Origin: Devosia limi DSM 17137
Lineage (GTDB): Bacteria > Pseudomonadota > Alphaproteobacteria > Rhizobiales > Devosiaceae
Assembly (NCBI RefSeq): GCF_900128975.1
Contig: NZ_FQVC01000002.1
Span: forward strand, 186,001-250,000
Length of the DNA: 64,000 nt
Direction of reading: 5' to 3'
In this document: in pieces, positions 41,644 to 50,834 of the stretch
Numbering within the stretch: the first letter of the stretch is position 1
Layout: each line of letters begins with the position of its first letter
Notes under the pieces: generated by a model
Told to the model about the DNA's origin: nothing
The model's database searches: none
Seen by the model: only the letters and a program-made list of their open reading frames with translations
Made by a program: the position numbers and the translations under genes

Positions 41644-44301
41644 TTAGAACGGATCGTCGCCGTCGACCGGAGCCTCGATGGGCTTCTTCTTGGGCGCAGC
41701 TTTCTTGGCGGCGGGCTTCTTGGCTGGGGCTTCGGCGTCGCCGGCAGCGGCCTTGGTGGTTTTCTTGGCGGCTGGCTTCTTGGCAGCGGCCTTTTTCGCC
41801 GGCGCCTTCTTGACCTTGGTGCCGGTGGCTTCGGCGCGGGCGGCGATCCATTCGACCGCCTGATCAACGGTCACATCCTCGGGCTTGATGTCCTTGGGGA
41901 TGGTGGCGTTGATCTTGCCCTGATTGACATAGGGGCCGTACTTGCCGCTGCGGACGGTGATCGGGCCATTGGCGTGCTCGAAGGTTGCGATAGCGGCGAC
42001 AGCGCCGCCGCGCTTGAAGCCACCAGCTGCCTTCTGGGCCAGGAGGTCTACCGCGCGGTTGAGGCCGACCGTGAAGACTTCCTCGACGTCGGGCAGGTTG
42101 GCGTATTTGCCATCATGCAGGATGAACGGGCCATAGCGACCGAGGCCGGCAACGATGGGCAGGCCGGTTTCAGGGTGAACGCCGACATCGCGGGGCAGGG
42201 CGAGCAATTGCAGGCCCTTGTCGAGCGTCATGGCTGCGGCGTCCCAGCCCTTGGGCAGGGATGAGCGCTTGGGCTCCTTGCCTTCGCCAAGCTGGACATA
42301 GGGACCAAAGCGGCCGGACTTGAGGAAGACCTGCTCGCCGGTTTCCGGGTCGGTGCCCAGAATGCCATCGCCGGCAGCGGCCTCGGATGAACCGCCAGTG
42401 GCGGCATCCGACAGCTGCATCGTGTGCTTGCATTCGGGATAGTTCGAGCAACCGATAAAGGCGCCGAACTTGCCGAGCTTGAGCGACAGCTGGCCGGTGC
42501 CGCAGGTGGGGCAGACGCGCGGGTCGCCGCCATCGGGCTTGGGCGGGAAGATGTGGTCGGCCAGGAGGTCATTGAGCGCGTCAAGGACTTCAGAGACGCG
42601 CAGATCCTTGATCTCAAGGGTGGCGGCGGTGAAATCGGTCCAGAAATCGCGCAGCACCTGCTTATAGTCGAGTTCGCCCGCAGAAATCTGGTCGAGCTGC
42701 TCTTCGAGGCCGGCGGTGAAGCCGTATTCGACATAGCGGGTGAAGAAGCTTTCGAGGAAGGCGGTGACGATGCGGCCGCGATCTTCGGGATGCAGCGCCT
42801 TGCCTTCAAGCCGGACATAATCGCGATCGACCAGCGTGGTGACGGTGGCGGCATAGGTGGAAGGACGGCCGATGCCGAGTTCTTCCATCTTCTTGATCAG
42901 GCTGGCTTCGGTGTATCGCGAGGGCGGCTGGGTGAAGTGCTGTTCGATTTCGACGGCCTGCAGGTCCGGCTTGTCGCCAACGGCGAGCGCGGGCAGCTCG
43001 CGGCTGTCCTCATCGATCTCGTCTTCGTCCGACTTGGCTTCGACGCCATAGAGGGTGAGGAAGCCGGGGAAGGTAACGACGGAGCCAACGGCGCGCAGTT
43101 CGACAGCGCGGCCGGGGACATGCACGGAAATATCGACCGTGGTGCGGTCGATCTCAGCCGAGCGCATCTGGCTGGCCAGGGTCCGGCGCCAGATCAGGCC
43201 GTAAAGCTTCTGCTGATCGGCATCGATATGCAGGTCTTCGGGCTTTTTGAACATGTCGGTGGGACGGATGGCCTCGTGCGCCTCCTGGGCGTTCTTGGCC
43301 TTGGTCTGATAGATGCGCGCTTTTTCCGGCAGGTATTGTTCGCCAAAAATGCGACCAATGGCGCTGCGGGCCATGGCAATGCCTTCTGGCGCCATCTGCA
43401 CGGCGTCAGTACGCATATAGGTGATCAGGCCGTCTTCGTAGAGACGCTGGGCGATCTGCATGGTGCGCGACGGGCTGAGGCCGAGGCGCGACGATGCGTC
43501 CTGCTGCAGGCTCGAGGTGGTGAAGGGCGCGTAGGGATTGCGCTTGGTCGGCTTCTTTTCAACCGAAGACACGTTGAAATTGCCGGCTTCGATCAGGGCC
43601 TTGAGCTCGGCGGCGTTTTCGCCGGTCTTGACATCGAGCTTGTCGGTCTTCTTGCCGTCGACCGAATAGAGGCGGGCGAGGAAGGACTTGCCCTTCTGGG
43701 CGAGCTTGGCTTCCACCGACCAGTATTCATCGGCCTTGAACTTCTCGATCTCGGCCTCGCGGTCGCAGACCAGGCGTAGCGTCACCGACTGCACCCGGCC
43801 AGCCGAGCGGGAGCCCGGCAGCTTGCGCCACAGGATAGGCGAGAGGGTAAAGCCGACAAGATAATCGAGGGCGCGGCGGGCCAGATAGGCATCGACCAGT
43901 GGCTCATCGATCTGGCGCGATTTGCTCATCGCCTCGAGAATGGCGTCCTTGGTGATCGAATTGAACACCACGCGGCGAACCGGCAGATCCTTCTTGATCG
44001 CCTTCTTCTGCTTGAGCACATCCAGAACGTGCCAGGAAATGGCTTCGCCTTCGCGATCCGGGTCGGTTGCGAGGATCAGTTCATCGGCGCCTTTAACGGC
44101 GCGGGCAATGTCAGCAAGGCGCTTGGCCGACTTGGAATCGACTTCCCACGACATGGCAAAGTCTTCATCGGGACGAACCGAACCGTCCTTGGCAGGCAAG
44201 TCGCGCACGTGTCCGAAGCTGGCCAGGACCTCGTAGTCCGCGCCCAGATACTTGCTGATCGTCTTGATTTTGTTCGGACTTTCAACAATGACGACTTTCA
44301 T
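41644..44301 (-). CDS. topA: DNA topoisomerase I
   Basis: An 885-residue type IA topoisomerase that relaxes negative supercoils. The TOPRIM domain starts MKVVIVESPNKIKTISKYLG and has the DPDREGEAISWH metal site; the catalytic Tyr295 lies in LITYMRTDA. One four-Cys zinc finger follows the core (CPTCGTG...GCSNYPEC), then several topo-ribbon repeats with K-x-GRFGPYV patterns that lack cysteines. The last about 65 residues are a histone-like Lys/Ala/Pro tail (AAKKPAAKKTTKAA). ATG 44301 is the conserved start; a ten-residue longer reading exists. The gene heads the topA strand block after dprA. Confidence 0.97.
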   Translation of the reverse strand: MKVVIVESPNKIKTISKYLGADYEVLASFGHVRDLPAKDGSVRPDEDFAMSWEVDSKSAKRLADIARAVKGADELILATDPDREGEAISWHVLDVLKQKKAIKKDLPVRRVVFNSITKDAILEAMSKSRQIDEPLVDAYLARRALDYLVGFTLSPILWRKLPGSRSAGRVQSVTLRLVCDREAEIEKFKADEYWSVEAKLAQKGKSFLARLYSVDGKKTDKLDVKTGENAAELKALIEAGNFNVSSVEKKPTKRNPYAPFTTSSLQQDASSRLGLSPSRTMQIAQRLYEDGLITYMRTDAVQMAPEGIAMARSAIGRIFGEQYLPEKARIYQTKAKNAQEAHEAIRPTDMFKKPEDLHIDADQQKLYGLIWRRTLASQMRSAEIDRTTVDISVHVPGRAVELRAVGSVVTFPGFLTLYGVEAKSDEDEIDEDSRELPALAVGDKPDLQAVEIEQHFTQPPSRYTEASLIKKMEELGIGRPSTYAATVTTLVDRDYVRLEGKALHPEDRGRIVTAFLESFFTRYVEYGFTAGLEEQLDQISAGELDYKQVLRDFWTDFTAATLEIKDLRVSEVLDALNDLLADHIFPPKPDGGDPRVCPTCGTGQLSLKLGKFGAFIGCSNYPECKHTMQLSDAATGGSSEAAAGDGILGTDPETGEQVFLKSGRFGPYVQLGEGKEPKRSSLPKGWDAAAMTLDKGLQLLALPRDVGVHPETGLPIVAGLGRYGPFILHDGKYANLPDVEEVFTVGLNRAVDLLAQKAAGGFKRGGAVAAIATFEHANGPITVRSGKYGPYVNQGKINATIPKDIKPEDVTVDQAVEWIAARAEATGTKVKKAPAKKAAAKKPAAKKTTKAAAGDAEAPAKKPAAKKAAPKKKPIEAPVDGDDPF

Positions 44302-44427
44302 GCGCGCTGCTTTCGGAAACCGGATTTCCACCCCAATCGGATGGAGCGTGACAAGGGGATGCCAAGGTGGCGCAACATGGTGAAGCCGAGCGACGGTGTC
44401 AACGGTGCCTCGGGGGAGATGGGGACA

Positions 44428-44506
44428 CTCTCTCTTAGAGAGAGGAAAATTTAGGGGCTTCCATTGGCTTCCTATCCTTCGTCATTGCCCGGCTAGTCCG
44501 GGCAAT
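44428..44506. repeat. Palindromes between topA and dprA
   Basis: CTCTCTC (44428-44434) with GAGAGAG (44438-44444), then ATTGCCCGG (44484-44492) with CCGGGCAAT (44498-44506) preceded by GTC. The second belongs to the same GTCAT...palindrome style as 30626 and 41603. The 291-base gap has no gene; the topA promoter and dprA end lie in it. Confidence 0.6.
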
Positions 44507-44592
44507 CCAATTCTGGCAGGGCAGGAGGATGGACCGCCCGGACGAGCGGGGGTGCGGTGGGGAGGAATTGAGTTCTCCCCAATGATTGGCCG

Positions 44593-45729
44593 TCAGTTGT
44601 ACCGCAGGGCGACCAGCTGGCCGCTGGACCATTCGATCTGGCCGCCGAGGTCGAGTTCGAGGAGCAGCATCTGGATGGCGGACACGCCAAGGCCGGTCTG
44701 GCGGACGATCTCATCGACTTCCACAGGCGTGGTGCTGAGCGATGAGAGCAGGCGGGATTTGTCGTCGTTACTGGGCGGTGGCAGGGCGAGCGGGTCGGCG
44801 CCGAATTCGGGTTCCCAATCGGGATCGAACAGGGCGGTGCGGGCGGGATCGGCGCTGCCGAGGGTTTCCATGATATCGGCGGCGCAGGTGATCAGCTTGG
44901 CGCCTTGCTGGATCAGTGCATTGCCGCCTTCGGCCCTGGGGTCGAGCGGGGAGCCGGGAACGGCGAAGACGTCGCGGTTCTGCTCCAGCGCCAGGCGGGC
45001 TGTGATTAACGAGCCGGAACGCTTGGCGGCCTCCACAACGACCACGCCCAGCGACAAACCCGAAACCAGGCGGTTACGCCTGGGGAAGTCGCGGGCGCGC
45101 GGCTCCCAGCCCAATGGCATTTCGGTCAGCAGGGCGCCGCCATTGTCGAGGATCTCGTGGGCAAGAGGGATGTTTTCGTCGGGATAGATCTTGTCGAAGC
45201 CGCCTGCCAGCACTGCAATGGTGCCGGTGGCAAGGCTGGCCTGATGGGCAGATGTGTCAATGCCGCGGGCCAGGCCGGAAACCACGGTGTAGCCGCCAGC
45301 CCCGAGTCCCTGGGCGAGCGTGCGGGTCATCTTGATGCCGGCGGAGGAGGCATTGCGGGCGCCGACGACGCCGACGGTGCGGCTCCAGTCCAGCGATTCG
45401 CCTCCGGCCATGGTCAGCAGGGGCGGGGCGGCGGCGATAAAATTGAGCAGGGCCGGATAGGCCGCCTCGCCCGTCGCCACCAGCCGGGCGCCGAAGCGCT
45501 GCAGGCCCGCAAGCTCGTCCTCGGCTTCCATCTGGGTGGTGATGCGCGGATTGGTGCCGGTGCGCCTGATAAGGCCGGGCAGGGCATTGATAGCGGCCTC
45601 GGCGGAGCCGAAGCGGTTGAGCAATTGGCGGAAGGTGACTGGACCGACATTCTCGGTGCGCAGCAGGCGCAGCCAGGCAGTGCGCTGCGCCTGGGTAAGC
45701 TCAGTGGCTCCCGGGCGCAGCGCACGCAT
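44593..45729 (-). CDS. dprA: DNA processing protein DprA
   Basis: A 378-residue DprA, which loads RecA on incoming single-stranded DNA in natural transformation. The Rossmann-like core has GVVGARNASSAGIKMTRTL, the SGLARGIDTSAHQ loop and SGSLITARLALEQ; a SAM-like helical N-part precedes it and a winged-helix C-domain (PVEVDEIVRQTGLGVSAIQ) ends it. Most alphaproteobacteria carry dprA regardless of shown competence, and no other competence gene is here. The start overlaps the plsY stop by one base, and it is the last gene of the block pyrB-pyrX-plsY-dprA. Confidence 0.95.
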   Translation of the reverse strand: MRALRPGATELTQAQRTAWLRLLRTENVGPVTFRQLLNRFGSAEAAINALPGLIRRTGTNPRITTQMEAEDELAGLQRFGARLVATGEAAYPALLNFIAAAPPLLTMAGGESLDWSRTVGVVGARNASSAGIKMTRTLAQGLGAGGYTVVSGLARGIDTSAHQASLATGTIAVLAGGFDKIYPDENIPLAHEILDNGGALLTEMPLGWEPRARDFPRRNRLVSGLSLGVVVVEAAKRSGSLITARLALEQNRDVFAVPGSPLDPRAEGGNALIQQGAKLITCAADIMETLGSADPARTALFDPDWEPEFGADPLALPPPSNDDKSRLLSSLSTTPVEVDEIVRQTGLGVSAIQMLLLELDLGGQIEWSSGQLVALRYN

Positions 45730-46328
45730 TACTGTGGCTTCTTTTCAGAGCCGATCTTGGGCTCGGTCCGGTTCATCAGCCGAACGATGTTTTCGCGATG
45801 CTGGTAGAACAGGACCACTGCCAACAAGGCGACTGTGCCGGCCAGCCATTCGTCGGCCAGCGCGAAGGCGAAGATCGGGGCGGTGGCTGCGGCGGTCAGG
45901 GCGGCCAGCGAGGACATTTTCTGGGAGAAGGCGATGATGAGCCAGACGGCGCAGAAGATCAGCCCCACGGGCCAGCTCAGCGCCAGCAGCGAGCCGATCA
46001 TCACCGAGACGCCCTTGCCGCCCTTGAAGCCGAGCCAGACCGGGAAGCAATGACCGAGGAAAGCGCCGATGGCGGCGATGCGTGCGGCTTCTTCGCCCCA
46101 GTAATAGCGGGCAATCAGGATGGGCAGTGCGGCTTTGCCAGCGTCGAGGATCAGCGTGGCGGCAGCGATCCAGCGATTGCCGGTGCGCAGCACATTGGTG
46201 GCGCCGATATTGCCCGAGCCAATGGCCCGGATATCGCCGAGCCCGGCGGCGCGAGTCAGCAGCAGGCCGAACGGCACTGAGCCGCAAAGATAGCCCAGGA
46301 TGGCGGCATAGATGAACTGGATGGTCAC
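45729..46328 (-). CDS. plsY: Acyl-phosphate:glycerol-3-phosphate acyltransferase PlsY
   Basis: A 199-residue, multi-helix inner-membrane enzyme that acylates glycerol-3-phosphate from acyl-phosphate, the first step of phospholipid synthesis. The family's three loops are visible: LCGSVPFGLLLTR near the start, GSGNIGATNVLRTGN in the first cytoplasmic loop, and GHCFPVWLGFKGGKGVSV in the second. A Lys-rich C-terminus follows. It overlaps the pyrC-like gene by four bases and abuts dprA, so all are translated from one message. Confidence 0.96.
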   Translation of the reverse strand: MTIQFIYAAILGYLCGSVPFGLLLTRAAGLGDIRAIGSGNIGATNVLRTGNRWIAAATLILDAGKAALPILIARYYWGEEAARIAAIGAFLGHCFPVWLGFKGGKGVSVMIGSLLALSWPVGLIFCAVWLIIAFSQKMSSLAALTAAATAPIFAFALADEWLAGTVALLAVVLFYQHRENIVRLMNRTEPKIGSEKKPQ

Positions 46329-47626
46329 GGCGTCCCCTCGGCATGCGTATGAACGACTGCGCCGCCCACAATAGTGTGCATCACTTTGCCAGCAAGTCGA
46401 GCGCCTTCAAAGCTGGTATTGCGCGACCGCGAGTGGAAATCGGCTTCGGCGACCTGCCAGGGGTAGTCCAGATCGAAGACAATCAGGTCCCCCGGGGCGC
46501 CCCGGGCAATGCGCCCGCTGTCGAGACCCAGGATCTCCGCGGGTCGAATGGTCATGGCGCGCAGCACGGTGGCGAGGTCGACATCGCCTGAATGGACGAG
46601 GCGCAAGGCCGCCGCCAGCAGTGTCTCCAGGCCGATTGCGCCATCGGAGGCTTCGGCGAAGGGCTGGCGCTTGACCTCGGCATCCTGTGGATCGTGATCG
46701 GAATGGATGGTGTCGATGGTGCCGTTGCGCAGGCCCTCGATCATGGCCTGGCGGTCATCCTCCGAGCGCAGTGGCGTCGCCAGCTTGAAGAAGGTGCGAT
46801 AGCGGCCAATGTCGTTTTCGTTCAGCGCCAGGTTATTGATGGAAATGCCGGCAGTGATCGACTTGCTGCGTTTCTTGGCAGCGGCGAGCAGATCGAGCGA
46901 ATAAGCGGTGGAGACCTGGGCGGCGTGATATTTGACGCCGGTCAGCATGGCCAGCTGCAGATCGCGGGCCAAGGGGATGGTCTCGGCTTCCCGAGGGATG
47001 CCCTTGAGGCCGAGGATTGTGGCAAAAAGCCCCTCATTCATCACGCCTTCGCCGGTGAGCGCGTCGTCGCAGACATGGTGAACCACGGTCATGCCGTAAT
47101 TGGCGGCGTAGCTGAAGACGGTGCGCAGCAGGGCGTTGGACTGGATGGAGTGGCGGCCATCGGTGAGGCAGACGGCGCCGGCCTCACGCAGCAGGCCGAA
47201 CTCGGTCATTTCCTGGCCAGCCAGGCCCTTGGTGATGGCGGCGGCAGGCAGCACATTGACCTTGGATGTGGCCTTGGCGCGACGGATGAGGAAATCCACC
47301 AGCGCGCCATCGTCCACTACCGGGGTGGTATCGGGCATCATCACGAAGCTGGTGACGCCACCGGCGGCGGCTGCGGCACCGGCAGAGGCCAGGGTTTCGC
47401 GATACTCCTTGCCGGGCTCGCCGGTAAAGACGCGCATGTCGATGAGGCCCGGCGCGAGCACCTGGCCATTGGCCTTGATGACTTCGGCGCCTTCGGGCAC
47501 GCCGACCGGGCCGCCTTTGGAGATATCGGCAATGCGGCCATTTTCGACCAGAACGGCGCCCATGTGATCGAGGCCGGAGGCCGGATCAACGATGCGGGCA
47601 TTTTCAATCAGCAGGGGCCGGGTCAT
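46325..47626 (-). CDS. Dihydroorotase-like protein, probably non-catalytic (PyrX type)
   Basis: A 433-residue amidohydrolase-fold protein of the class I dihydroorotase family, directly after pyrB. The metal-binding HxH of active enzymes is replaced: the usual D-x-H-V-H reads DMRVF at 63-67 (Arg65, Phe67). The rest of the fold is well kept ([39 protein letters not shown]). In several bacteria a pyrC-like gene beside pyrB encodes a subunit needed for aspartate transcarbamoylase assembly and has no dihydroorotase activity, which is the likely case here; the true pyrC would be elsewhere. It overlaps both neighbours by four bases. Confidence 0.9.
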   Translation of the reverse strand: MTRPLLIENARIVDPASGLDHMGAVLVENGRIADISKGGPVGVPEGAEVIKANGQVLAPGLIDMRVFTGEPGKEYRETLASAGAAAAAGGVTSFVMMPDTTPVVDDGALVDFLIRRAKATSKVNVLPAAAITKGLAGQEMTEFGLLREAGAVCLTDGRHSIQSNALLRTVFSYAANYGMTVVHHVCDDALTGEGVMNEGLFATILGLKGIPREAETIPLARDLQLAMLTGVKYHAAQVSTAYSLDLLAAAKKRSKSITAGISINNLALNENDIGRYRTFFKLATPLRSEDDRQAMIEGLRNGTIDTIHSDHDPQDAEVKRQPFAEASDGAIGLETLLAAALRLVHSGDVDLATVLRAMTIRPAEILGLDSGRIARGAPGDLIVFDLDYPWQVAEADFHSRSRNTSFEGARLAGKVMHTIVGGAVVHTHAEGTP

Positions 47627-48600
47627 GCCTTGTCTCCTGCAGGCAGCAATGCATCGAGTACGGCCATGCGGACGGCAACGCCCATTTCAACCTGCTCGGT
47701 GATGACGGAGCGGTTGCCATCGGCAATGGCCGGGTCAATCTCGACGCCGCGGTTCATCGGGCCGGGATGCATGACGATGGCATTGGGCCTGGCAAAGGCC
47801 AGCTTTTCGGCGTCCAGGCCATAGAAGTGATAATATTCGCGGACCGAGGGGATCATGCGGCCATTGGCGCGCTCATGCTGCAGGCGCAGCATCATCACCA
47901 CGTCCACGTCCTTGAGCCCCTCGCGCATATCGGTGAACACCTCGGTGGCGAGGTGCTCGATGCCGGCGGGCAGGAGATTGCGCGGGGCGATGACGCGCGT
48001 GCGTACATTGAGCGCGCCCAGCAGCAGCAGATTGGACCGGACGACGCGCGAATTGCCGATATCGCCGCAGATGGCGACAGTGAGGCCGGAAATGCGCCCC
48101 TTGTTCCGGCGGATGGTCAGCGCATCGAGCAGGGCCTGGGTGGGGTGCTCATGGGCCCCGTCGCCGGCATTGATCACCGCGCAGCCAACCTTCTGGCTCA
48201 GCAATTCGACTGCGCCGGCCGCCGCGTGTCGCACGACGATGACGTCGGGCCGCATGGCATTCAGCGTGGTCGCGGTATCGACCAGCGTCTCGCCCTTGGA
48301 GACTGAGGAGGACTTGACCGACATGTTCATCACCAGCGCACCGAGGCGCTTTCCGGCGATCTCGAACGAACCCTGGGTGCGAGTCGATGGTTCGAAGAAC
48401 AGGTTGATCTGAGTCTTTCCGGTCAGGGTCGCGTGGATCTTGCGCTCCTGACGGGAGACCGGAACCATGCGTTCGGCCCGGTCCAGCAGATCAATGATCT
48501 CATGCTGCTGGAGATCGGCGATCGACAGCAAATGGCGCTGGTTGAACGGGGGAAAATCACCGGGCGTACCGGTGGCGGTGTTCGAGGCTTTTTGGGCCAT
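47623..48600 (-). CDS. pyrB: Aspartate carbamoyltransferase catalytic subunit
   Basis: A 325-residue transcarbamoylase that joins carbamoyl phosphate and aspartate in pyrimidine synthesis. The carbamoyl-phosphate motif STRT is at 72-75 ([13 protein letters not shown]), with [14 protein letters not shown], and the aspartate-domain motif [18 protein letters not shown] and [11 protein letters not shown]. It overlaps the pyrC-like gene by four bases, so both subunits are coupled, as in other bacteria where they form a dodecamer. ATG 48600 has GGGAAC upstream and starts near the family position. A gap of 231 bases separates it from ruvX. Confidence 0.96.
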   Translation of the reverse strand: MAQKASNTATGTPGDFPPFNQRHLLSIADLQQHEIIDLLDRAERMVPVSRQERKIHATLTGKTQINLFFEPSTRTQGSFEIAGKRLGALVMNMSVKSSSVSKGETLVDTATTLNAMRPDVIVVRHAAAGAVELLSQKVGCAVINAGDGAHEHPTQALLDALTIRRNKGRISGLTVAICGDIGNSRVVRSNLLLLGALNVRTRVIAPRNLLPAGIEHLATEVFTDMREGLKDVDVVMMLRLQHERANGRMIPSVREYYHFYGLDAEKLAFARPNAIVMHPGPMNRGVEIDPAIADGNRSVITEQVEMGVAVRMAVLDALLPAGDKA

Positions 48601-48831
48601 GCGTTCCCATCCTGCTATTTTCTGCGGTCTAGCGGAGGGGGGCGCGGGGAGCAAGGGGAGGAGCGGATTTTGTACAAGCTTTGCTTCGCCGCGGTTGCTG
48701 TTGGGCCGCGGAGATCAGCAGATGAATTGCTCGGAGGAGCAGGGCATGCCGCGCGTTCAAGCAGTTCTTTGGCGCGCCACCCGGCAGCCTGCGTCGGCAG
48801 GATCGGCGGATGGGCGCGGCGTTCTGAGCGT

Positions 48832-49296
48832 TTAGCTGTGGCGGAGGCGGTCGAGGGCGCCTTGCAGGATGTAGCTGGCGGCAAGTTTGTCGACGACTTC
48901 GGCGCGGCGGTCTCGGCGCAGGTCAGCCTCGATCATCATGCGGGTGACGGCGCTGGTCGAGAGGCGCTCGTCCCAGAAGGCGATGGGCAGCGTGATGCGC
49001 TGCGCGAGACTGCGGGCGAAGGCGCGGGTCGATTGCACACGGGGGCCTTCCGAGCCATCCATATTGAGCGGCAGGCCCAGAATGATGGCGACGGCCTTGT
49101 TTTCGGCGATCAGTTCGTCAAGCCGGATGGCGTCCTGGGTGAACTTGGTGCGCTTGATAGTCTCAAGCGGCGTCGCCGAATAGCGCATGCCATCGGAGAT
49201 CGCGACGCCAATGGTCTTGGTGCCGAGGTCGAGGCCGAGGATTTTGCCACTGGCAGGGATGCCCGCGAGCGGATTGGCCGGAATGTCGTCGGTCAT
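48832..49296 (-). CDS. ruvX: Holliday junction resolvase-like protein RuvX (YqgF)
   Basis: A 154-residue RNase H-like nuclease. The fold's acidic residues lie in KILGLDLGTKTIGVAISDG and FWDERLSTSAV, and the helix GPRVQSTRAFARSL is typical. The family has been linked both to junction resolution and to 5' end processing of pre-16S rRNA. ATG 49296 is chosen because MTDDIPANPLAGIP leads directly into the core. It is the last gene of this minus-strand block, divergent from the plus-strand gene at 49371. Confidence 0.93.
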   Translation of the reverse strand: MTDDIPANPLAGIPASGKILGLDLGTKTIGVAISDGMRYSATPLETIKRTKFTQDAIRLDELIAENKAVAIILGLPLNMDGSEGPRVQSTRAFARSLAQRITLPIAFWDERLSTSAVTRMMIEADLRRDRRAEVVDKLAASYILQGALDRLRHS

Positions 49297-49370
49297 AGGG
49301 ATGATGTCTCTTTGCCGTGTGCGCCCCGTCCTATAGTTTCCGGTCAGATTTGGCGACAGGGATCTGACGA

Positions 49371-49907
49371 ATGAAACTGACCTGGTTCGGCGGGACGACG
49401 ATGCGGATGCATATCGGGGGGGCGATTCTGGTGGCGGATGCGGCCCTGGCACCGGTGGGCATCGACGCGGCGGAACTGGTGTCGGGGGCGGATCGGGTAT
49501 TCGGGTTTGCCGGGGGTGATGCTGGTCTGCCTGCGGTGGATCCGACGGTGTGGAAACCCCGGCGCGTGCCGCGACCGCTGGAGGACGATTCGCAGGTTGA
49601 TGTGATCGTATGGGCGGTTGGCCCCGGTGCGGTGCTTGTGGATGCGCTCGGCGAGCCGCCCCTCCTGCTGGTGGCGGGCGAATTGCCGCGGCTGGGGCGC
49701 TGGATGGGCGACGCAGTGGTAGTGCTGTTTGGTGACGGTGCGGCGATGAGCGGTCTGGGCGAGGCGCTGCTGGATGTGGTGCCGCCGCGGTTGATCGGGC
49801 TGGCCGGCAGCGAGGAAGATGTCGACTTTGCCATCACGGCGCTGCGGGAGCATCTGGACGGCACCGGCCTGGTGTCGCTGGAGGCGCGGCTGGCGCTGGA
49901 AGTCTAG
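49371..49907 (+). CDS. Metallo-beta-lactamase-like protein lacking metal ligands
   Basis: A 178-residue protein. The start MKLTWFGGTTMRMHIGGAIL resembles the first strands of UlaG-type metallo-beta-lactamase-fold proteins (MKLTWLGHAxFRxxxxGxxIL), but the HxHxDH metal motif is absent and the protein is shorter than the usual 220 or more residues. The middle (VDVIVWAVGPGAVLVDAL) and the end (EEDVDFAITALREHLDG) are strand/helix alternations without catalytic marks. It may be a degenerate or truncated relative with a structural role. It is divergent from ruvX and 63 bases before the VOC gene. Confidence 0.6.
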   Translation: MKLTWFGGTTMRMHIGGAILVADAALAPVGIDAAELVSGADRVFGFAGGDAGLPAVDPTVWKPRRVPRPLEDDSQVDVIVWAVGPGAVLVDALGEPPLLLVAGELPRLGRWMGDAVVVLFGDGAAMSGLGEALLDVVPPRLIGLAGSEEDVDFAITALREHLDGTGLVSLEARLALEV

Positions 49908-49970
49908 TTGTTCTTGATATGTTCTATTTGACTTGGTAGCGTTCCCTCCTGGACAAACAGGGGAGTTCGC

Positions 49971-50354
49971 ATGAGCAATTATGTAACAATCGGCGCGCAG
50001 GACACGGTTGCGTCGAACGCATTCTATGACGCTGTGATGGCAACGATCGGCTGGTCCATGCACGACGATTTCGACGGGTGGCGGGCCTATTCCCAAGGTG
50101 GAACGGGAGCGGGTCTGACGGTTTGGGTCTGCCGGCCATTCGATGGGCAGCAGGCGAGTGTTGGCAATGGCATGATGGTGGCGCTTGAGGCGAGGTCACC
50201 AGCCGAGGTTGATGCGTTTCATGCCGCCGCCCTGGCGCATGGCGGGAGCGACGAGGGCGCGCCGGGCCCGCGTCCGCACTATGGACCAACCTGGTATGCC
50301 GCCTACTTGCGGGACCCCAGTGGCAATAAACTGGCCGCTTTCCACCGCGAGTAA
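49971..50354 (+). CDS. VOC (glyoxalase/dioxygenase fold) family protein
   Basis: A 127-residue two-module betaalphabetabetabeta protein of the VOC superfamily. YVTIGAQDTVASNAFYDAVM opens the first module, RAYSQGG and GLTVWVCRPF follow, MVALEARSPAEVDAFHAAAL begins the second, and YLRDPSGNKLAAFHRE is the typical closing strand with its metal Glu. A metal-binding His/Glu set is only partly recognisable, so whether it is a lyase, resistance protein or binding protein cannot be said. Preceded by GGGGAG. The 50355-50544 gap after it shows no gene. Confidence 0.85.
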   Translation: MSNYVTIGAQDTVASNAFYDAVMATIGWSMHDDFDGWRAYSQGGTGAGLTVWVCRPFDGQQASVGNGMMVALEARSPAEVDAFHAAALAHGGSDEGAPGPRPHYGPTWYAAYLRDPSGNKLAAFHRE

Positions 50355-50544
50355 GGCGGACAGGGCCAGCGATGGGGGCTTTGCCGCCCAAACGCGGGGA
50401 TCGTGCAGTGTCAGGCCGGGGCGGGTGGCATTGAGGCGCATGGCATGCGGGCGCGCTGATGCGCCGCATAAGCCAATTTCATTGTATTTTCCGGCGACCG
50501 GTTGCTATTAACGCCGCAGATTGAGCTGATATCTGGAGTTCCCC

Positions 50545-50832
50545 ATGTCCGTCGACGCCGCAACAGTAAAGCGCATCGGGCGCCTGGCGCGTATCCGCAT
50601 CGAAGAGAGCGAAGTGACCGCCTACCAGGATGAGCTCAATGCCATCCTGGGTTTTGTCGAGCAGTTGAGCGAAGTCGATGTGGCTGGCGTCGAGCCGATG
50701 ACCTCGGTGACCCCGATGGTGCTGCGGCGCCGTGACGATGTGGTGACCGATGGCGGTTATCCCGAAAAGATCGTCGCCAATGCGCCGCTGTCGGAAGACA
50801 ACTTCTTCATGGTCCCCAAGGTGGTTGAATAG
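50545..50832 (+). CDS. gatC: Aspartyl/glutamyl-tRNA amidotransferase subunit C
   Basis: A 95-residue GatC, the belt subunit of the tRNA-dependent amidotransferase GatCAB that makes Gln-tRNA(Gln) and/or Asn-tRNA(Asn). [20 protein letters not shown], then [22 protein letters not shown] (residues 32-53) and the [10 protein letters not shown] ending are diagnostic. It is two bases before the acetyltransferase gene and part of gatC-GNAT-gatA. gatB is not found in this window, so the operon is split or gatB follows elsewhere. Confidence 0.95.
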   Translation: MSVDAATVKRIGRLARIRIEESEVTAYQDELNAILGFVEQLSEVDVAGVEPMTSVTPMVLRRRDDVVTDGGYPEKIVANAPLSEDNFFMVPKVVE

Positions 50833-50834
50833 TC

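Noticed and set aside
48746..48835. 29-codon frame with GGAGGAG upstream, between pyrB and ruvX
   Set aside because: Ribosome-binding site is good, but the peptide is not membrane-like or otherwise distinctive and it runs into the ruvX stop on the other strand; no support beyond the site.
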